Source: Sodiomyces alkalinus F11 (taxonomy: Eukaryota > Ascomycota > Sordariomycetes > Glomerellales > Plectosphaerellaceae). Taken from it: a DNA stretch of 64,000 nt. A program made the translations under genes and the position numbers. The DNA lies in the NCBI RefSeq assembly GCF_003711515.1, contig NW_021167079.1, positions 7,062,385 through 7,126,384 of the forward strand, written 5' to 3'. Within the stretch, counting starts at the first letter, position 1, and every line of letters begins with the position of its first letter. The notes beneath the pieces were generated by a model. That model was given only the letters and a program-made list of their open reading frames with translations, had not been told where the DNA came from and made no database searches. Positions 20,510 through 32,540 of this stretch are shown one piece after another.

Positions 20510-22081
20510 ATTAGTGAAGAGGGTCGAATCCAGAACAGTCTTACGCCTTAAACAATAACAACAACCTTGATAATAGTAAGGACGGCGACGAAGAACGAAA
20601 ACGACGACAACGACATGGAAAAGGAGGAGGCTATTCGCCTATGCCCGCCCACAGGGGTCATGTTACCATAGGCTAATAATAATTCTGCCGACTATTAATT
20701 GTTCCAAGTTGACAGCTTCGTAGTTGTTAACACCTGGACACGGAGTATTATACATGTATATATATAATTTGGAGCTGTAGTGCCTGGACACCTCGTACTG
20801 ACGAAGCATGTCAGGACCTAGGACATGGAACTGAGGAGGGGCTATGACATCATAGGTCCCTGGCGAGCCAAGTACGGGTACCTTACGGAGTACAGATGTC
20901 AAATGCCTCCCTTATCTTATCAGCCCCACAGTGTAAAGTGGAGCAACAATACCAGGTACCTTTATCTAACCGCCGATATTATGCCAGCCGTCCCAGGCTG
21001 CCGCAGGGGTGAATAGTTTCCCCTTTTTTATAGTAGGAGGAAGAGGAGGAAACAAATAACCTAGTTATTAAGGCGACGCTGCTGCTTTAGCGAGATGGGA
21101 ATTGATTGTTTTGATTATGTTATGATGTGAGAATTCTGGCGGTATAGGTACACCATGGCATGTGGTACTTGGGTCCCTAGGACGTAATCATAAGGTCAGG
21201 CACCTAAGGTAGCCCTACATACAGGTAGGTACCTAGGTAGGTAGGTAAGGTACCAGGTACGATGTCCAATGTCCCAAGCACTCCAGAGCCGTTAATCGAC
21301 CTGAATAAAACCGTTTATTTGAACGCCGGGCTTATAGCGATTAGAACATAGATGCAAAGTATGAAAACGAATGCAGTTTGTTTATCAAACCAGAGTTGTC
21401 GGTATTTTGCAGGAATTATACGACTAGCTGTGAATACTTCGGAAATAAGGGAGGCCACCTCCAGAGCCAAGGGTCATAGGTGCCGAATAGTGGGCGGTTA
21501 TCCCTAAAGACCGATGTGTACTAGCTACACTTCCTATATTTTTGTGTCGGCTTCAGTCCGCTTGGCGGTGAGTAATTAGTGTGCATACCACACTTGAATT
21601 GGCCTCCCAAGTCTTGATCCGTCATTCCCTTTCCTCTGCCTTTCCAAATTTCCTCCTCTCAGAGACCCGACCTAAAAACAAAGTATACGATAAATAATGC
21701 CTGTCGTCGTCTACCTACCTTATGCAGTCAACTTTTTATGAAAGTTGCAGCCTTCTGGTCATTCTGGTCGACTAGCTGGTGTAACTTTTTTCCACTTTGC
21801 TGCCTAATTTACCTTAAGGTACCTTACCTAACGGAGTTTACGGACCTCGTAGGCACTACCTTAGGCAATACCCTGCATCACAACCTGCAAGGCAGGCACG
21901 ACCGGTCACCGGCCTCTCACCCGTACCTTACCTACAAATATATTCACATATCTGGCTTCCTTACCTTGTCAACCTATTTCCTCCATCCTCCTCCGGTGCT
22001 AACCTCCTTAGATCTGAACTTTGTTTCACTCTGCCTGTGCTCTTTCAATAAAGTCCCTACTCCGGTCGCTTGGTGGCGAAA
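20510..22081. other. Intergenic region upstream of the Bcs1-like gene
   Basis: About 1.6 kb, comparatively AT-rich in the middle. It contains a cluster of GGTAGG/GGTACC motifs at about 21221-21262 and a TACCTTAAGGTACCTTACC block at 21810-21830. No gene or RNA feature is supported. Confidence 0.45.
21221..21262. repeat. GGTAGGTACCTAGG-type palindromic repeat cluster
   Basis: A dense run of GTAGGT, GTACCT and AGGTAC tetramer and hexamer units, partly self-complementary. It is one of many copies of this motif family in the intergenic DNA of the window. Confidence 0.6.
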
Positions 22082-24352
22082 ATGGACTTGAAAGAAGTCA
22101 TCGCCGGCCTCATGGGGAGCTTCAACGGCTCCTCGTCACCATCCGTCTCCTCAAACGGGCTGGATGCCAACGTCACAGCCGCCACATATACGGCAGGTGG
22201 GACGGTGGGCAAGAACCACAACCAGAACCCCCTCCTCGACACCCTCACAGCACTGCTGGGAGGCCAGTTCACCCCCATCATTCGCTCCCTGACGCTTCTC
22301 CACCAGCTCTTCGGGGCGCGGCTGGGGCTGGACCCGACCCTCGTTCTCACCCTCGTCGGCGCCGCTTGGGCATTCAACCGCCTGGCGCGCCAGGTCTATT
22401 CCGCCGTCGCTAAGCTGGTGACCGCCCACCTGATGTGCACCGTCCACGTGCCGAGCAGTGACGAGATCTACACGCATATGATGAAGTGGCTCGCTGTGCA
22501 GGACTTCATGGGCAGTTCTCGGAGTGTCCTGGCCGAGACAGTGTCCAAGACGGCCTGGGAGGATGACGACGAGCTTGAAGCGTTGCAGTTAAGAAGAATT
22601 GCCGGGGGAGGAGAGGCAAAGTATCTGAAATTCTCTAATCAGAGGGCAAACGCGGTAGGTTTGCTTTCTCTTCCCCAATTTCTCTCCATAACCCCTGGCT
22701 TATACATGTCCCTTCTTACCCGTCCAGAAACATGACGAGTGCCACGAAAACTGACACAATGACGACAATAGGCACCTCGATTCGTCCCAGCCGTTGGTCT
22801 GCACGGCTTCTGGCATAAAGGTCGCTACTTCCACCTCCGTCGCCGTCAGGAAACCTTTGTCGACAACAACGGGTCCCAGCACATGCCGATCGGGAAGGAG
22901 GAGAGCCTCGTGATCTCTTGCTTCGGCCGGTCTCCGGAACCTATCAAGACGCTGCTCCGCACCGTAAAGCAGCATTACTACAGCGACCACGTGGCGCGGA
23001 CGACCATTAAGCGGCCGGCGATGCAGATGGCCCGTCGATACCCGGGCCGTAACAGCTGGGTCACCGTCGCCGTGCGGCCCGTCCGGCCTCTGAGTACGGT
23101 GGTGCTTGACGCCGCGCAGAAGGCCGTCATCCTGGCCGACATGAACGAGTATCTTCACCCGGCCACGCCGCGATGGTACGCGAACCGCGGCATCCCGCTG
23201 CGGCGGGGTTACCTTTTCTTCGGCCCGCCCGGAACAGGCAAGACGAGCTTGTCATTTGCGCTGGCGGGGGTGTTCGGGCTTGATATCTTCGTCATCAGCT
23301 TGCTCGAGCCCACCTTGACGGAAGAGGACCTTGGGTCGCTGTTCAGCGGGTTGCCGAGGCGGTGTGTGGTGTTGCTGGAGGATATAGATGCGGCCGGACT
23401 GCGGAGGCCGGATGAGGAGGTGGTGAGTGAGGAACCAGACGAGACAGACGAGAAACATACCGATGATGATCAGGAGAACGAAACCCAAGAACCAGCAGAG
23501 GAGGACAAGGGCGAAAAGAAAAAGGCAGACGCGGAAGCAGTCAACGGCGCCGAGGACAAGAAGAGCGAGCCCATCCTCAACGGAACCAAGTCTGACGACC
23601 CTTCCTGCCCAAGCGAGAGAAATGAAGCTGGGGCGGAAGCTAAACGGTCACGAAATCCCGAAACAGGTGGAAAGGGCAAGAAGGGGAAAAGGGTCAACGG
23701 AACGAATACAATGCCCCGAGGTCAACCGCCTATACAACTCCCGCCTCGTCCTACGGGAAGCCAACGTTTCCCGCCGGTGACCCGTCCAGGTTTCCCGCCT
23801 CCCCTTCCGCAGGAGGAGCGCCGGGGCATATCGCTCTCGGGTCTTCTCAACGCCATCGATGGCGTGGCATCGCAGGAAGGCAGGGTTCTCGTGATGACGA
23901 CGAACCGGCCCGAGGACCTGGACGAAGCGCTGATCCGGCCCGGCAGGGTGGACTTGCAGGTCTCATTCACCAACGCGACGGGCAACCAAGCGAGGGAGCT
24001 TTTCGAGCGGATGTACGACTCGGGTGCGGCGGCGGAAGAGACGGGGATAAGGCCGGAGACGGAAGGAAGCCTGCGAAAGGGACACACACAAGAGAGCGCA
24101 GGCGGACGGGAAAAGGTCATGTTTGCGGCTATGGATGGCGAAGAAGACGTCATCGAACCCGAGGAGCTGAGGAGCGTGGCGGAGGAGTTTGGGGCCAAGA
24201 TACCCGACGGGTTGCTGAGTCCGGCGGAGATTCAGGGGTTCTTGCTCAAGAGGAAGAAGGAGCCTCGGCGGGCTCTGAGAGAGACGGATAACTGGGTGAA
24301 GGCTATGAGAGTGCAGAAGAAGAGCAAGGCGAGGGTCTTAAAGGTTCAGTAG
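22082..24352 (+). CDS. Bcs1-like AAA+ ATPase with a long low-complexity insertion
   Basis: Two exons, 22082-22654 and 22772-24352, encode 717 residues; the 117-bp intron has GTAGGT and TAG ends. A hydrophobic segment near residues 75-105 (LVLTLVGAAWAFNRLA) is a likely membrane anchor. A BCS1-type N-terminal domain follows (YFHLRRR, SLVISCFGRSPEPIKTLL). The AAA domain has Walker A GPPGTGKT at 342-349, Walker B VVLLEDIDAA (E394, D395), then GISLSGLLNAIDGV and TTNRPEDLDEALIRPGRVD with the arginine finger. About 140 residues rich in Glu, Lys and Pro (roughly 402-541) separate Walker B from the ISLSGLLN motif; the insertion is absent from yeast Bcs1. Bcs1 translocates the Rieske protein across the inner mitochondrial membrane. 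Fungi have several paralogues of unknown role, and this long form is more likely one of those. Confidence 0.88.
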
Positions 24353-25026
24353 ATGATCTCCAGTGGGGTCATCGTCTTGGGGTGGACAATACAGTAAGGA
24401 GGACCCAAGGAGAAACCGACGGCTCTTGTTACATGGCTGACTGTCACGAGGAGTGAACTCGAGGGCATCTGATGGGTTTATGTGCTTACGAAGTGACGAA
24501 AACGACCAATTGTTCAAGACATAATACAAAGCAATAGAGTATTTACATCCCGAATAAATGGAAGGCATTTGGTGACCTGCCTGTTGGGGGTTCCTGCCTT
24601 TCTCTTCACCTTCAGGTGTAAGTCTTATGGTGGTGCCTTCCCAGGCAGATCTACGTTGGGCATCGTAACTTCCACTTTCCATGATATAATACATCAATAC
24701 GTACCTTAAGGTATGTATGCCGTATTGAAGCGGTGCTATGGGAAACATAACAATAAGGTAAGGTAGGTACCTTAGGTAGAGAAATAAACCATTATATGGC
24801 AACCTGGTAGGTCATTCAATTGGTTCCCCCAACTCATCTCCTCAGAGAGTCAGTGGGACATTACGGCAACTACCTTACCAACCTACCCATCAAGTGTTAG
24901 GGTTGGCTTCACCTCGACCTCAACAGCTCGTTTTACTCATCCCTCTCTTCCTTCTTCTCACGAGTCACATTTTGTATGATATATCTTCTTTTTCTCACTG
25001 TTCTACACGTCAAGCAAACAACGGCC
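24353..25026. other. Intergenic region upstream of the zinc-finger gene
   Basis: About 670 bp, with GTACCTTAAGGTA at about 24701-24713 and a compound AAGGTAAGGTAGGTACCTTAGGTA block at 24756-24779. No gene is supported. Confidence 0.45.
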
Positions 25027-26318
25027 ATGGCTTCTCAGATCTTCGACCCGGAAGATAGGCACTACTGCTATCAGTGCGAGGAGGTGTTTCCGTCAGCGTA
25101 TGCCATCTTCGAACACCGGCGGATCAAGTTTGCTGAAGATGGCAGCCATATCCACTGTTCTATCTGTGGCCTCACGTTCCTTACGAAAGATGGGCGCGAT
25201 GCCCACATCCGGCAGGTAAGTAAGGAAAAGCTCTCCTTCATCCATTATGCCACATCGAGCTGGCTGCTGGCTGCTGGCTGCTGGCCGGCAATGGGGAGTT
25301 TCTCTAACAGCGAGGGTAGACCCATCCCAAAGAGCAGGACCTTAACTGCCCCGGATGCAAGGCTCACTTCATCCGCGCTGCCGGTCTCATGGCCCATTTG
25401 GAGCATGGCGAATGCCCCAAGATCAGCAAGTCGCAGCTTGATGCCAAGCGAATCAAGAAGCTTGCCTTTGCCCACGAGCTCGAGAAGCGCGCGTCGCCCA
25501 ACTTCCCCCTCACGGCTTTCGATACGCACGGCACCACGTCTTGGGAGGCGGCCCACGCCAGACCTGTCCGCATCCCTCTGAATGAGTCGAGTGCCAATAA
25601 GGTCTTCTTTAAACAGGAGTTTCCTCCGGTGGGTAGCAGCAGCAGCGAGAACCGTCAGCTGGAGACGGGCAAGACGATGCAAGTCACCTCGGGATACGGC
25701 CAGACGGCTGTCGTCGCTGGGAGGTCCCGCTCTATACATGATTCCCATCATGCGGCTATCGCCGCCGAGAAGTACCGCGACCCATTTATCGGGCTCTACC
25801 GTTGTCCTGAACTCTCCTGCCGGTACGTGAATGTCATACCTCTACCATCCCTTTTTACTTACAGCGTTTGCCTTCACTTTTTACAAGGGCACCGAACCAC
25901 TCTAACCGGGACATATTGTCGTAGCCAAACATTCAAGACGGCGCGGGGCATCACGGATCACTTGCAGCAGCCCGGCGTGCATACGGCGCGGCGCAAGTTG
26001 CAGTGCCCCATGTGCTTCAAGTGGTTCAAGGACGTGGTGGCCATGACGGCGCACGCCGAATCGCAGAGCAAGCGCTGCAACCTTCGGTTCTCGCAGCACT
26101 ACCGTCCCTTCATCGACCAGCTGACGGCCGGGGTGGTGGATGCGGTCGGCGTCCACGAAGACAGCACGGTCAAGTACGAGGTCAGCAAGGATGCCACCGA
26201 CGGTATGAACATGGTCCAGGACAAGGTTCAGCAGGCCATGATTGACTACCGGACCAAGGCGTTGGAGGACCAGGCGACGTACTGGGACAATCGTCCGATT
26301 TCGGCTCAGGAGTGGTGA
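25027..26318 (+). CDS. C2H2-type zinc-finger protein with five finger-like motifs
   Basis: Three exons, 25027-25215, 25320-25822 and 25925-26318, encode 361 residues; introns are 104 bp (GTAAGT...TAG) and 102 bp (GTACGT...TAG). The second intron keeps the frame and has no stop. The motifs are CYQCEEVF...H (C14, C17, H30), HCSICGLTF...H (C44, C47, H60, H65 formed across the first splice), LNCPGCKAHF...H, YRCPELSCRQTF...H formed across the second splice, and LQCPMCFKWF...H. That both introns fall inside fingers and restore them supports the exon model. Spacings are irregular, so some motifs may not bind zinc. The middle region is Ser/Thr-rich and unstructured. Likely a nucleic-acid-binding protein of a fungal-specific type; the target is unknown. 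Confidence 0.85.
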
Positions 26319-27023
26319 AGATGCTGCGGCGTGGCGGCTGACGACGAAAGATTTCCTACCTCTACAGCAGGGAGGTAGGTTCCCATCTAATCTTGTATCT
26401 AGGGGTAGACACGATATCAGGCACTGGGAGACGGAAGAAGGCGGTGAGATCGGAGGTATCCGTACTTCGTAATTAGGTAATAATCGCACTGATGACCCAG
26501 GCCTGACAAATTACACAGCCACTATCCAAGCCTCACAAGCCCCAACGCACAAGCCCCAGGAGATTTTTCGGTTAATATTACTCCGTACATGTACTTTCCG
26601 TACAGTGTTCGACTCTGCAACAAATCGACCCCTGGATTCTTGGCTCGATTACGTACACGTACGTACCTACCCACGTCTTCCCTAATTCTTACATACTCCT
26701 TACTCCGTGGACATCTCGCATCTCCGGGAATCCCACTCCCTACCGACCCTGTGCCTCTTTGTTCTTTAGGAGGGTCGTACAGCCCCGGGTGGTCAGATGG
26801 AATAACAAGGACAAAGGGCAGCAAACCACGACTTGCTTCCGTTCTTCAATCCATACGCCATGATCTCCACCATCAACATCGCCATCACCGTCAATACCAC
26901 GTCGTCCTCGGTCGTAAGCTGATGGAGTCTGGCAGCTCCCAAGTCGAACTAGTTACATCCTCATTGCCGACATTTCAATCTCCTTCCCCCTCCGAATACG
27001 GACCCGACAAGCATAGCAACACC
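26319..27023. other. Intergenic region upstream of the palmitoyltransferase gene
   Basis: About 700 bp with ACTCCGTAC and ACGTACGTACC motifs around 26580-26670. It should contain the promoter of the palmitoyltransferase gene; nothing coding is supported. Confidence 0.45.
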
Positions 27024-28992
27024 ATGGCTCGTCGTTGGGCCAGACGAGTGGAGCGTGGCTGCTGCCTCTTCGCGACATACTTGCCCCTTACGCTGGTGTA
27101 TGGCCTCACGACATGGGCTCTCTGGGTAGACGTGAGCATAGGCTCGTTACCTACCAAGATGCCTTGGATTGGTACGTTCCATTTTCCGGCTTGGATCTGC
27201 GTTCTGCGTTCTGCGTTCTGCCCCAGGAGACCACCTCGTCCCAGGCTAGGCTAACCATATCGGAACGGGAACAGGCACTGGAACTTCAATCGGCGCCGTC
27301 ATCATTTACGCTCTGCTCAACTGGTCATATACTACCGCCGTCTTCACCGACCCCGGCAGCACCACCAACAAGTATGGCTATTCCGAGCTTCCGACGGAAG
27401 CACCCCCGGTTGCCACCTCGTTCACGGTCAAGTCGAACGGCGAGATGCGGTTCTGCAAGAAATGTCAGGCCAGGAAGCCGGACCGCGCCCACCACTGCTC
27501 CAGCTGCCGCCGCTGTGTGCTCAAGATGGACCACCACTGCCCGTGGCTGGCTACATGCGTCGGGCTCCGCAACCACAAGGCCTTCCTCCTCTTCCTCATC
27601 TACACCACTCTGCTCTGTTTCTACTCCTTCGCCCTCGCGGGCGCTTGGACCTACGTCGAAATCATCGACAACAACACCACCTACGTCGACGCCCTGCTAC
27701 CCATCAATCTCATCATCCTGAGCGTCGTCGCCGGCATCATCGGCGTCGTCATCGGCGCCTTTACCGGGTGGCACGTCATGCTCGCCGGCCGCGGGCAGAC
27801 GACGATCGAGTGCCTCGAGAAGACCCGCTACCTCTCTCCCCTCCGCAAGACCATGGAAAGCCGCACGATCCGCGGCATGCCGCTTCCCGGGTACGGCCGC
27901 CAGCTCATCGACATGCACGCCAACGCGCTCCCGGGCATCACGCGTCCCGAAGAAGGCGAGGAGATGCGCAGGGACCCGGCCGGCCGGGACGGCCAGCGAC
28001 GACCCATGGCCATGTCGTACGAGGAGCTGGAGCGGCAGCGCGCCCGGAAGCGCTACGAAGAGTACCTGGACGAGCAGGACTCGAAGAACCTGCCCAGCGC
28101 CTTCGACCTGGGGTTCAAGCGCAACCTGCTGCACCTGTTCGGGCCGTCGCCGCTCCTGTGGTTCGTCCCCGTCTGCAACACCACGGGAGACGGCTGGTCA
28201 TGGGAGCCGAGCCCCAAGTGGCTGGCGGCGCGGGAACGCATTGCGGCCGAGCGGGAGGCGCAGCGCGCGAGGGAGGTCACGGCCGGTTGGGGTGCGGAGG
28301 CGCCTCCGCAGTTTTACGCCCCCAGCGTGCCGTTGTCGTTGTCGTTGCCGTTGCCGTCGCCATCGCCATCGCCGTCGCCGTCTCAGTTTGGTGCGGGGCG
28401 CCACTATCTACAACCGCAAAAAACGCAAGCACAGCGATCGTCATCGTCGTCGGCCGCGTCTCCGTCGGCCGCGTCTCCGTCGGCCACGCCCTCTCGGTCG
28501 TCGCCTTTACCCTCGCCCTTCGGACGCAAGATGCCGTCCAAGGCGGATCGCGTGCTGGGCCGGGACCCGAACTTGTACGCGGATGGTCCGCAGGAGGCGG
28601 TGTCGATGCAGAGGCTCAACCGCAAAGGGCGGGCGCTCGAGGATGAGTTGGGACTTACGGATGAGAATTATGAAGACGATGACGAAGAAGAAGAAGATGA
28701 CGATGACGATGAGAAGTATCGCGACGACGACGTTGGCAACAAGTGGGGGGACGACGGCGAGAATAGCCGACTCGTCCGCAAGGGTGGTGGAACGGCGGTC
28801 ACGAAGACGGGTCGGAAGGATGAGGTCGCGGCGGTCGTGGAGCACCGGACGTTGAACCTCGTGACGAATGGAAATAACTGGAGACGCGGTGGCGCCAGCG
28901 GGTTGCTGCGAACGGCCAGCCACAGCCCGGTCGCGACACGGGCGGCGGTTAGTTCCAAGGATCCATTGGAAGACGACGACACGGTGGACTAA
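27024..28992 (+). CDS. DHHC-type protein S-palmitoyltransferase, Pfa3-like
   Basis: Two exons, 27024-27171 and 27275-28992, encode 621 residues; the 103-bp intron has GTACGT and CAG ends. The N-terminus MARRWARRVERGCC leads into the first of four predicted membrane segments (about 14-35, 52-70, 150-175 and 190-215). Between the second and third lies the Cys-rich domain, from RFCKKCQARKPDRAHHC to DHHC at 135-138 (MDHHCPWLATCVG). DHHC enzymes form an acyl-cysteine at this motif and transfer palmitate to substrate cysteines. The N-terminal sequence and TDPGS motif resemble fungal Pfa3, which in yeast palmitoylates Vac8 at the vacuole. The cytoplasmic tail of about 400 residues is long, with (SP)n, Ser-rich and acidic Asp/Glu runs near the end. 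Activity is expected; the substrate is inferred from the family. Confidence 0.9.
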
Positions 28993-31205
28993 TTAACGGG
29001 TTTCCTAACAGAAGGAATAAGAAAAATGGGATTTGAAAAGGGATTTGCGAGCGGAGATGCAGCCTTTTTTTCTGTTCAGAGCACGACTACCTACCTTACG
29101 CATACATACATACGTTTTTGAACATGTTGAGGAGCGAGCGCTTATTCACTGATACCCCCAGACAAACTTGGTACCTAGAGAAAGAAGGCCGAGAGTTTAT
29201 TTTTACTTGGAGCTGCAGCCTTATTACAGATTGGTGTTGTTCTGATTATAGGATTATTTATCAGCACAGGGGACGATCCCTGTGTCGACGCATCTACCCC
29301 TACAGGATTCGGGTAATTTCGCGGGAGGACTGGGCTGTACGTTGTATATGGCCTTTTTGTTATGTGTGTTATGTGTTGTATGTTTTATGTTTACTTTTTT
29401 TGTTCTTCGTTTTATTCTTTTTTTTAATGGTATTTTGCTCCTTTCTCTCTTCCTTTTCGTTTTGGGCCAAACAAGCAAACCCCGAGCAAAGCAAAACCCG
29501 CCACGAAGCTGAAGCTGTCGGTTGTCGGACTTCAAGTTCCTCCGGCCGGACTGTGGATGAGATTTGACGAGATTTGACTTGACGTCTCGACCGCCTGGGT
29601 GGACAGATGAGGGTCACTCATTCCACTCACTTGCAGTAGGGCTTACGGGGCATGTCTGTCGCGACTGGGGAGAGGGGGGACAGGGGGGTTGGGCGTTGGG
29701 CGTTGGGCATTTGTCGTTTGACTTGGTACTGAGCTCAACAGCTGTTACAAAGGAGTGCAGGCCGTCGAGAAGGTTGAGAAACGTCGGCGGCGGCGGTAAG
29801 GTATAATGATTCTTTTCTTCCCTTGGAGCGACGACTGCTCACAGAACATGAAATGAAGCTAAAGGAAGCCCAGGAATCAGAACGAGACTCGACTGAGAAG
29901 AAGGAGGTGAGAGGGAAATACGAATCAGAAGAGAGCCAGGAGGCCCCTTTGCTAAATGCGGAACCACGGACCAGGGTTCTTATGACGAAGGATGAAGCGA
30001 TCACACCGTTCTCGGCCCTTCGCCCTCGGGTCTTCGCTTGGCATCGCTTGGCCTCCTCTTCTTCTTCTCCCAAATCTACATGGCCCTCGCCAAACCCCTG
30101 TCCAATCTGACAGGACTAGTGTCAGTCTGGACTAGAGGATGACTGATTTGGTTACTTTCGTACTGGGGCAGCAACTCCACAGGGCTGGTCGCTGTCTCGA
30201 ACCCCTGCTGGTTCTTCATGGAGGTGCAGACATGTTCCCAAATTTGTGCACATTTCGAAATAATATCCGCATTACTCCGTACGGATGGATAACTAAGTGT
30301 ACGAATCCAACGCATCCCAAGGAGAATTCCGGCGCATACATTACATCTGGATCTTTGGGTGGCTGATTCGGGCTGAAGAAGATGCTATTCCGAGATGATG
30401 GGCCCTCCCCTCTTCACCCTCCTCCTCTCACTGACTTCCAACCCCTGGACCCCTACCCTTTTCTACTCTTCCCATGTTTTGGTTTTCCCCCGGGATTCTT
30501 CAGTACCGCCCGCCCTGACCCCTGGAAGGATTCGATTTGTCTCGTATCGTCTTATCCATCCGCTGTCTTCTCTTTCTCTTCCTCTTCCTGTCCATCTCTA
30601 TTCCTCTCTCTCTCTCTCTCTCTTATTCCTCTTACTCAAATTTCCTCTTCGGTCTCTTGTTTCGGTCGTCTCATCTCTCGCCCGCCTGTCCACCCTCGAA
30701 TCATCCATCCGTGCATATTGCCTATTCTTACTCTCTCCCCACTCCCCCTTTTCCCGTATACCGCGAGTAAATCTTTTCTCTCTGTGCTCTCCTCGCGAAC
30801 CTTGGGACTCTGATTTTCAAAACTCCTTTTCGACTCTTGTTTTTCATATTTTCTTCTGTCTAAACGACCCTCTGGTTTTGTTGTTCTTAATATTTGATCT
30901 TTATTGATTTATTGACGTGGGTTTCTCCTCTCCGACGAACTACTGCGCGCGCGTGTGTTCTCTTTCGCCTATCGATTTGACTGGGCCTAATACAGCACAT
31001 CGCGCATCGCGCCTTGTGCCCTCGCTCGTTTCCCCCCGGCGTCTCAGTCATTGGCAATTAGCCCATTAGGCGATAGGCCACTCGAAAAACATTGGCTGGC
31101 CGGACACCACAAAGCGACGAAGCTCTTTCTCCCAACTCTCGACGTTGGCACCCTCGATCCTCCTCCTCCTCTTCTTCTTCTTCTTTCCCGGCCGATAACC
31201 ACACC
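28993..31205. other. Long upstream region of the single-pass membrane protein gene
   Basis: About 2.2 kb without a supported gene. The first part is T-rich (29340-29470). The last kilobase is pyrimidine-rich and probably holds the promoter and a long leader. Open frames here are low-complexity Leu/Ser/Pro translations of CT-rich DNA. Confidence 0.45.
30564..30655 (+). promoter_or_regulatory. CT-rich tract, probable core promoter of the membrane protein gene
   Basis: A dense pyrimidine stretch with a perfect (CT)n run at about 30604-30623. CT tracts commonly lie just upstream of or at transcription starts in filamentous fungi. With the ATG at 31206 this implies a leader of roughly 550 bp, which is an inference. 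Confidence 0.3.
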
Positions 31206-32540
31206 ATGACCTCCACCGTGACGCTTGCCACGGGCTTGGGTGCTTCAAGCGACGGCGAGAGATGGGCTGTTCCCATGACTGAGCCCTGGACGGCGCCATC
31301 CGGATGCTCGACCATCGTCCCCTGGAACGCTGGCGAGGGGGCAGGGTATCACGAGACGTGCGCGCCGCCCGCGTGGACGGAGGCCTGGTACTACGACGGA
31401 TATTATTCCCCTGGCGTGTGCCCTTCAGACTATACCGTCGGCTGTACGAAGACTTCGGGGAGCGTCAATTTCGAGGACATATTAGCTGAACAGACCGCAG
31501 CCGCTTGCGTTCCGAAGTGGGTGACCCCTTTTTTCTTCTTTTTTCTTCTTTTTTCTTCTTTTTTCTTCTTTTTTCTTCTTTTTTTCGTCTTGTTTTTCGT
31601 CTTTTTTTCTTCTTCACTTGTCGTTCCTCTCCTGACTATTCCCTCGATCACATCTCAGCTGACAACCCCTCTCTTCTCCTCTAGAAACTTCGCATGTTCC
31701 GAGGACACAAGCGGGATCACCTTCTGGGCTACCATGAGCTACACCGTAAATGATGATGTGTGGACCACGACAGTTCCGGCCATACAAATCCGATGGAGAC
31801 CAGAGGACCTCGACATCCTGGCCGTCCACCCTCTATCCGGTGCCATCAGCGCCGCAAGTTCAAGCATACCCAGCCGCAGCCGCAGCGGCAGCGGCAACTC
31901 ACCCTCTGATCAGCCGGAATCCTCGTCCGACGGCGGCGGCATCTCGACCGGCGCCATCATCGGCATCGTCGTCGGCGTGGTAGGAGGCCTAGCCCTCATC
32001 GGCATCGGCGCCTTCTTCCTCCTCAAGAGGCGGGGGAAGAACACCCCCAAGACCGGCAAACCATCCGGCCCCGGCGGCGCCGCCGCCACCGGAACCGGTT
32101 TCGCCCCGCAACCCAGCTACAGCCCCGTGCCGATGAAGGAAACCCACGGCTCCGCCCGCGTCCACTCGTACACCCAGCAGGTCCCCAGCGCGACGACGTC
32201 CCCGTCCCCGATGGTCAACGCCGCGGGCTACTACGCCCCGCAGGCCCAGCAGCCCTACCCGCCGCAGCCGGGGTACTCGCCCCAGCAGCACTACACCCAG
32301 ACGCAGCAGCAGCAGTCGCCGCCGATGGCTTACGCCGCTTCGCCTCCCCTCCAGCAGCAGCAGCCGCAGCAACCTGTGTACGAGATGGCGGTGCAGGACA
32401 ATAAGCCTGTTTCCGAACTTGCGGGGTCGGGGACGCCGTTTGAGATTTCTGAACTTCCTTCCGGGCCGGCTGATGCTGGTGGGAGCGCCGTGTCGCCTCA
32501 TACGACGGCCCCGGTCTCGGGATCCGTTTCGCCCCGGTAG
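31206..32540 (+). CDS. Single-pass membrane protein with Cys-containing ectodomain and Pro/Gln-rich tail
   Basis: Two exons, 31206-31516 and 31685-32540, encode 388 residues, with a GTGGGT donor and TAG acceptor. The N-terminal region resembles a common fungal family of single-pass proteins (PWTAPSGCSTI..., YYSPGVCPSDYTVGC). It has several cysteines and aromatic residues but no clear cleavable signal peptide. A Ser-rich stalk precedes one membrane helix at about residues 194-216 (IIGIVVGVVGGLALIGIG), followed by KRRGKN on the presumed cytoplasmic side. The tail is Pro/Tyr/Gln-rich (PYPPQPGYSPQQHY). The layout of a Ser/Thr-rich ectodomain, one helix and a disordered tail is shared with fungal surface sensors. 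No function is established. The intron keeps the frame and has no stop, so retention would add 56 residues. Confidence 0.8.
   Translation: MTSTVTLATGLGASSDGERWAVPMTEPWTAPSGCSTIVPWNAGEGAGYHETCAPPAWTEAWYYDGYYSPGVCPSDYTVGCTKTSGSVNFEDILAEQTAAACVPKWVTPFFFFFLLFSSFFFFFLLFFVLFFVFFSSSLVVPLLTIPSITSQLTTPLFSSRNFACSEDTSGITFWATMSYTVNDDVWTTTVPAIQIRWRPEDLDILAVHPLSGAISAASSSIPSRSRSGSGNSPSDQPESSSDGGGISTGAIIGIVVGVVGGLALIGIGAFFLLKRRGKNTPKTGKPSGPGGAAATGTGFAPQPSYSPVPMKETHGSARVHSYTQQVPSATTSPSPMVNAAGYYAPQAQQPYPPQPGYSPQQHYTQTQQQQSPPMAYAASPPLQQQQPQQPVYEMAVQDNKPVSELAGSGTPFEISELPSGPADAGGSAVSPHTTAPVSGSVSPR
31529..31580. repeat. TTTTTTCTTC decamer repeat inside an intron
   Basis: About five tandem copies of TTTTTTCTTC, followed by degenerate T-rich units, lie within the intron of the membrane protein gene. 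The array makes a very long polypyrimidine tract between donor and acceptor. Confidence 0.85.

Noticed and set aside
30395..30907. A 170-codon plus-strand frame upstream of the membrane protein gene
   Set aside because: It is a Leu/Ser/Pro translation of a CT-rich promoter tract.
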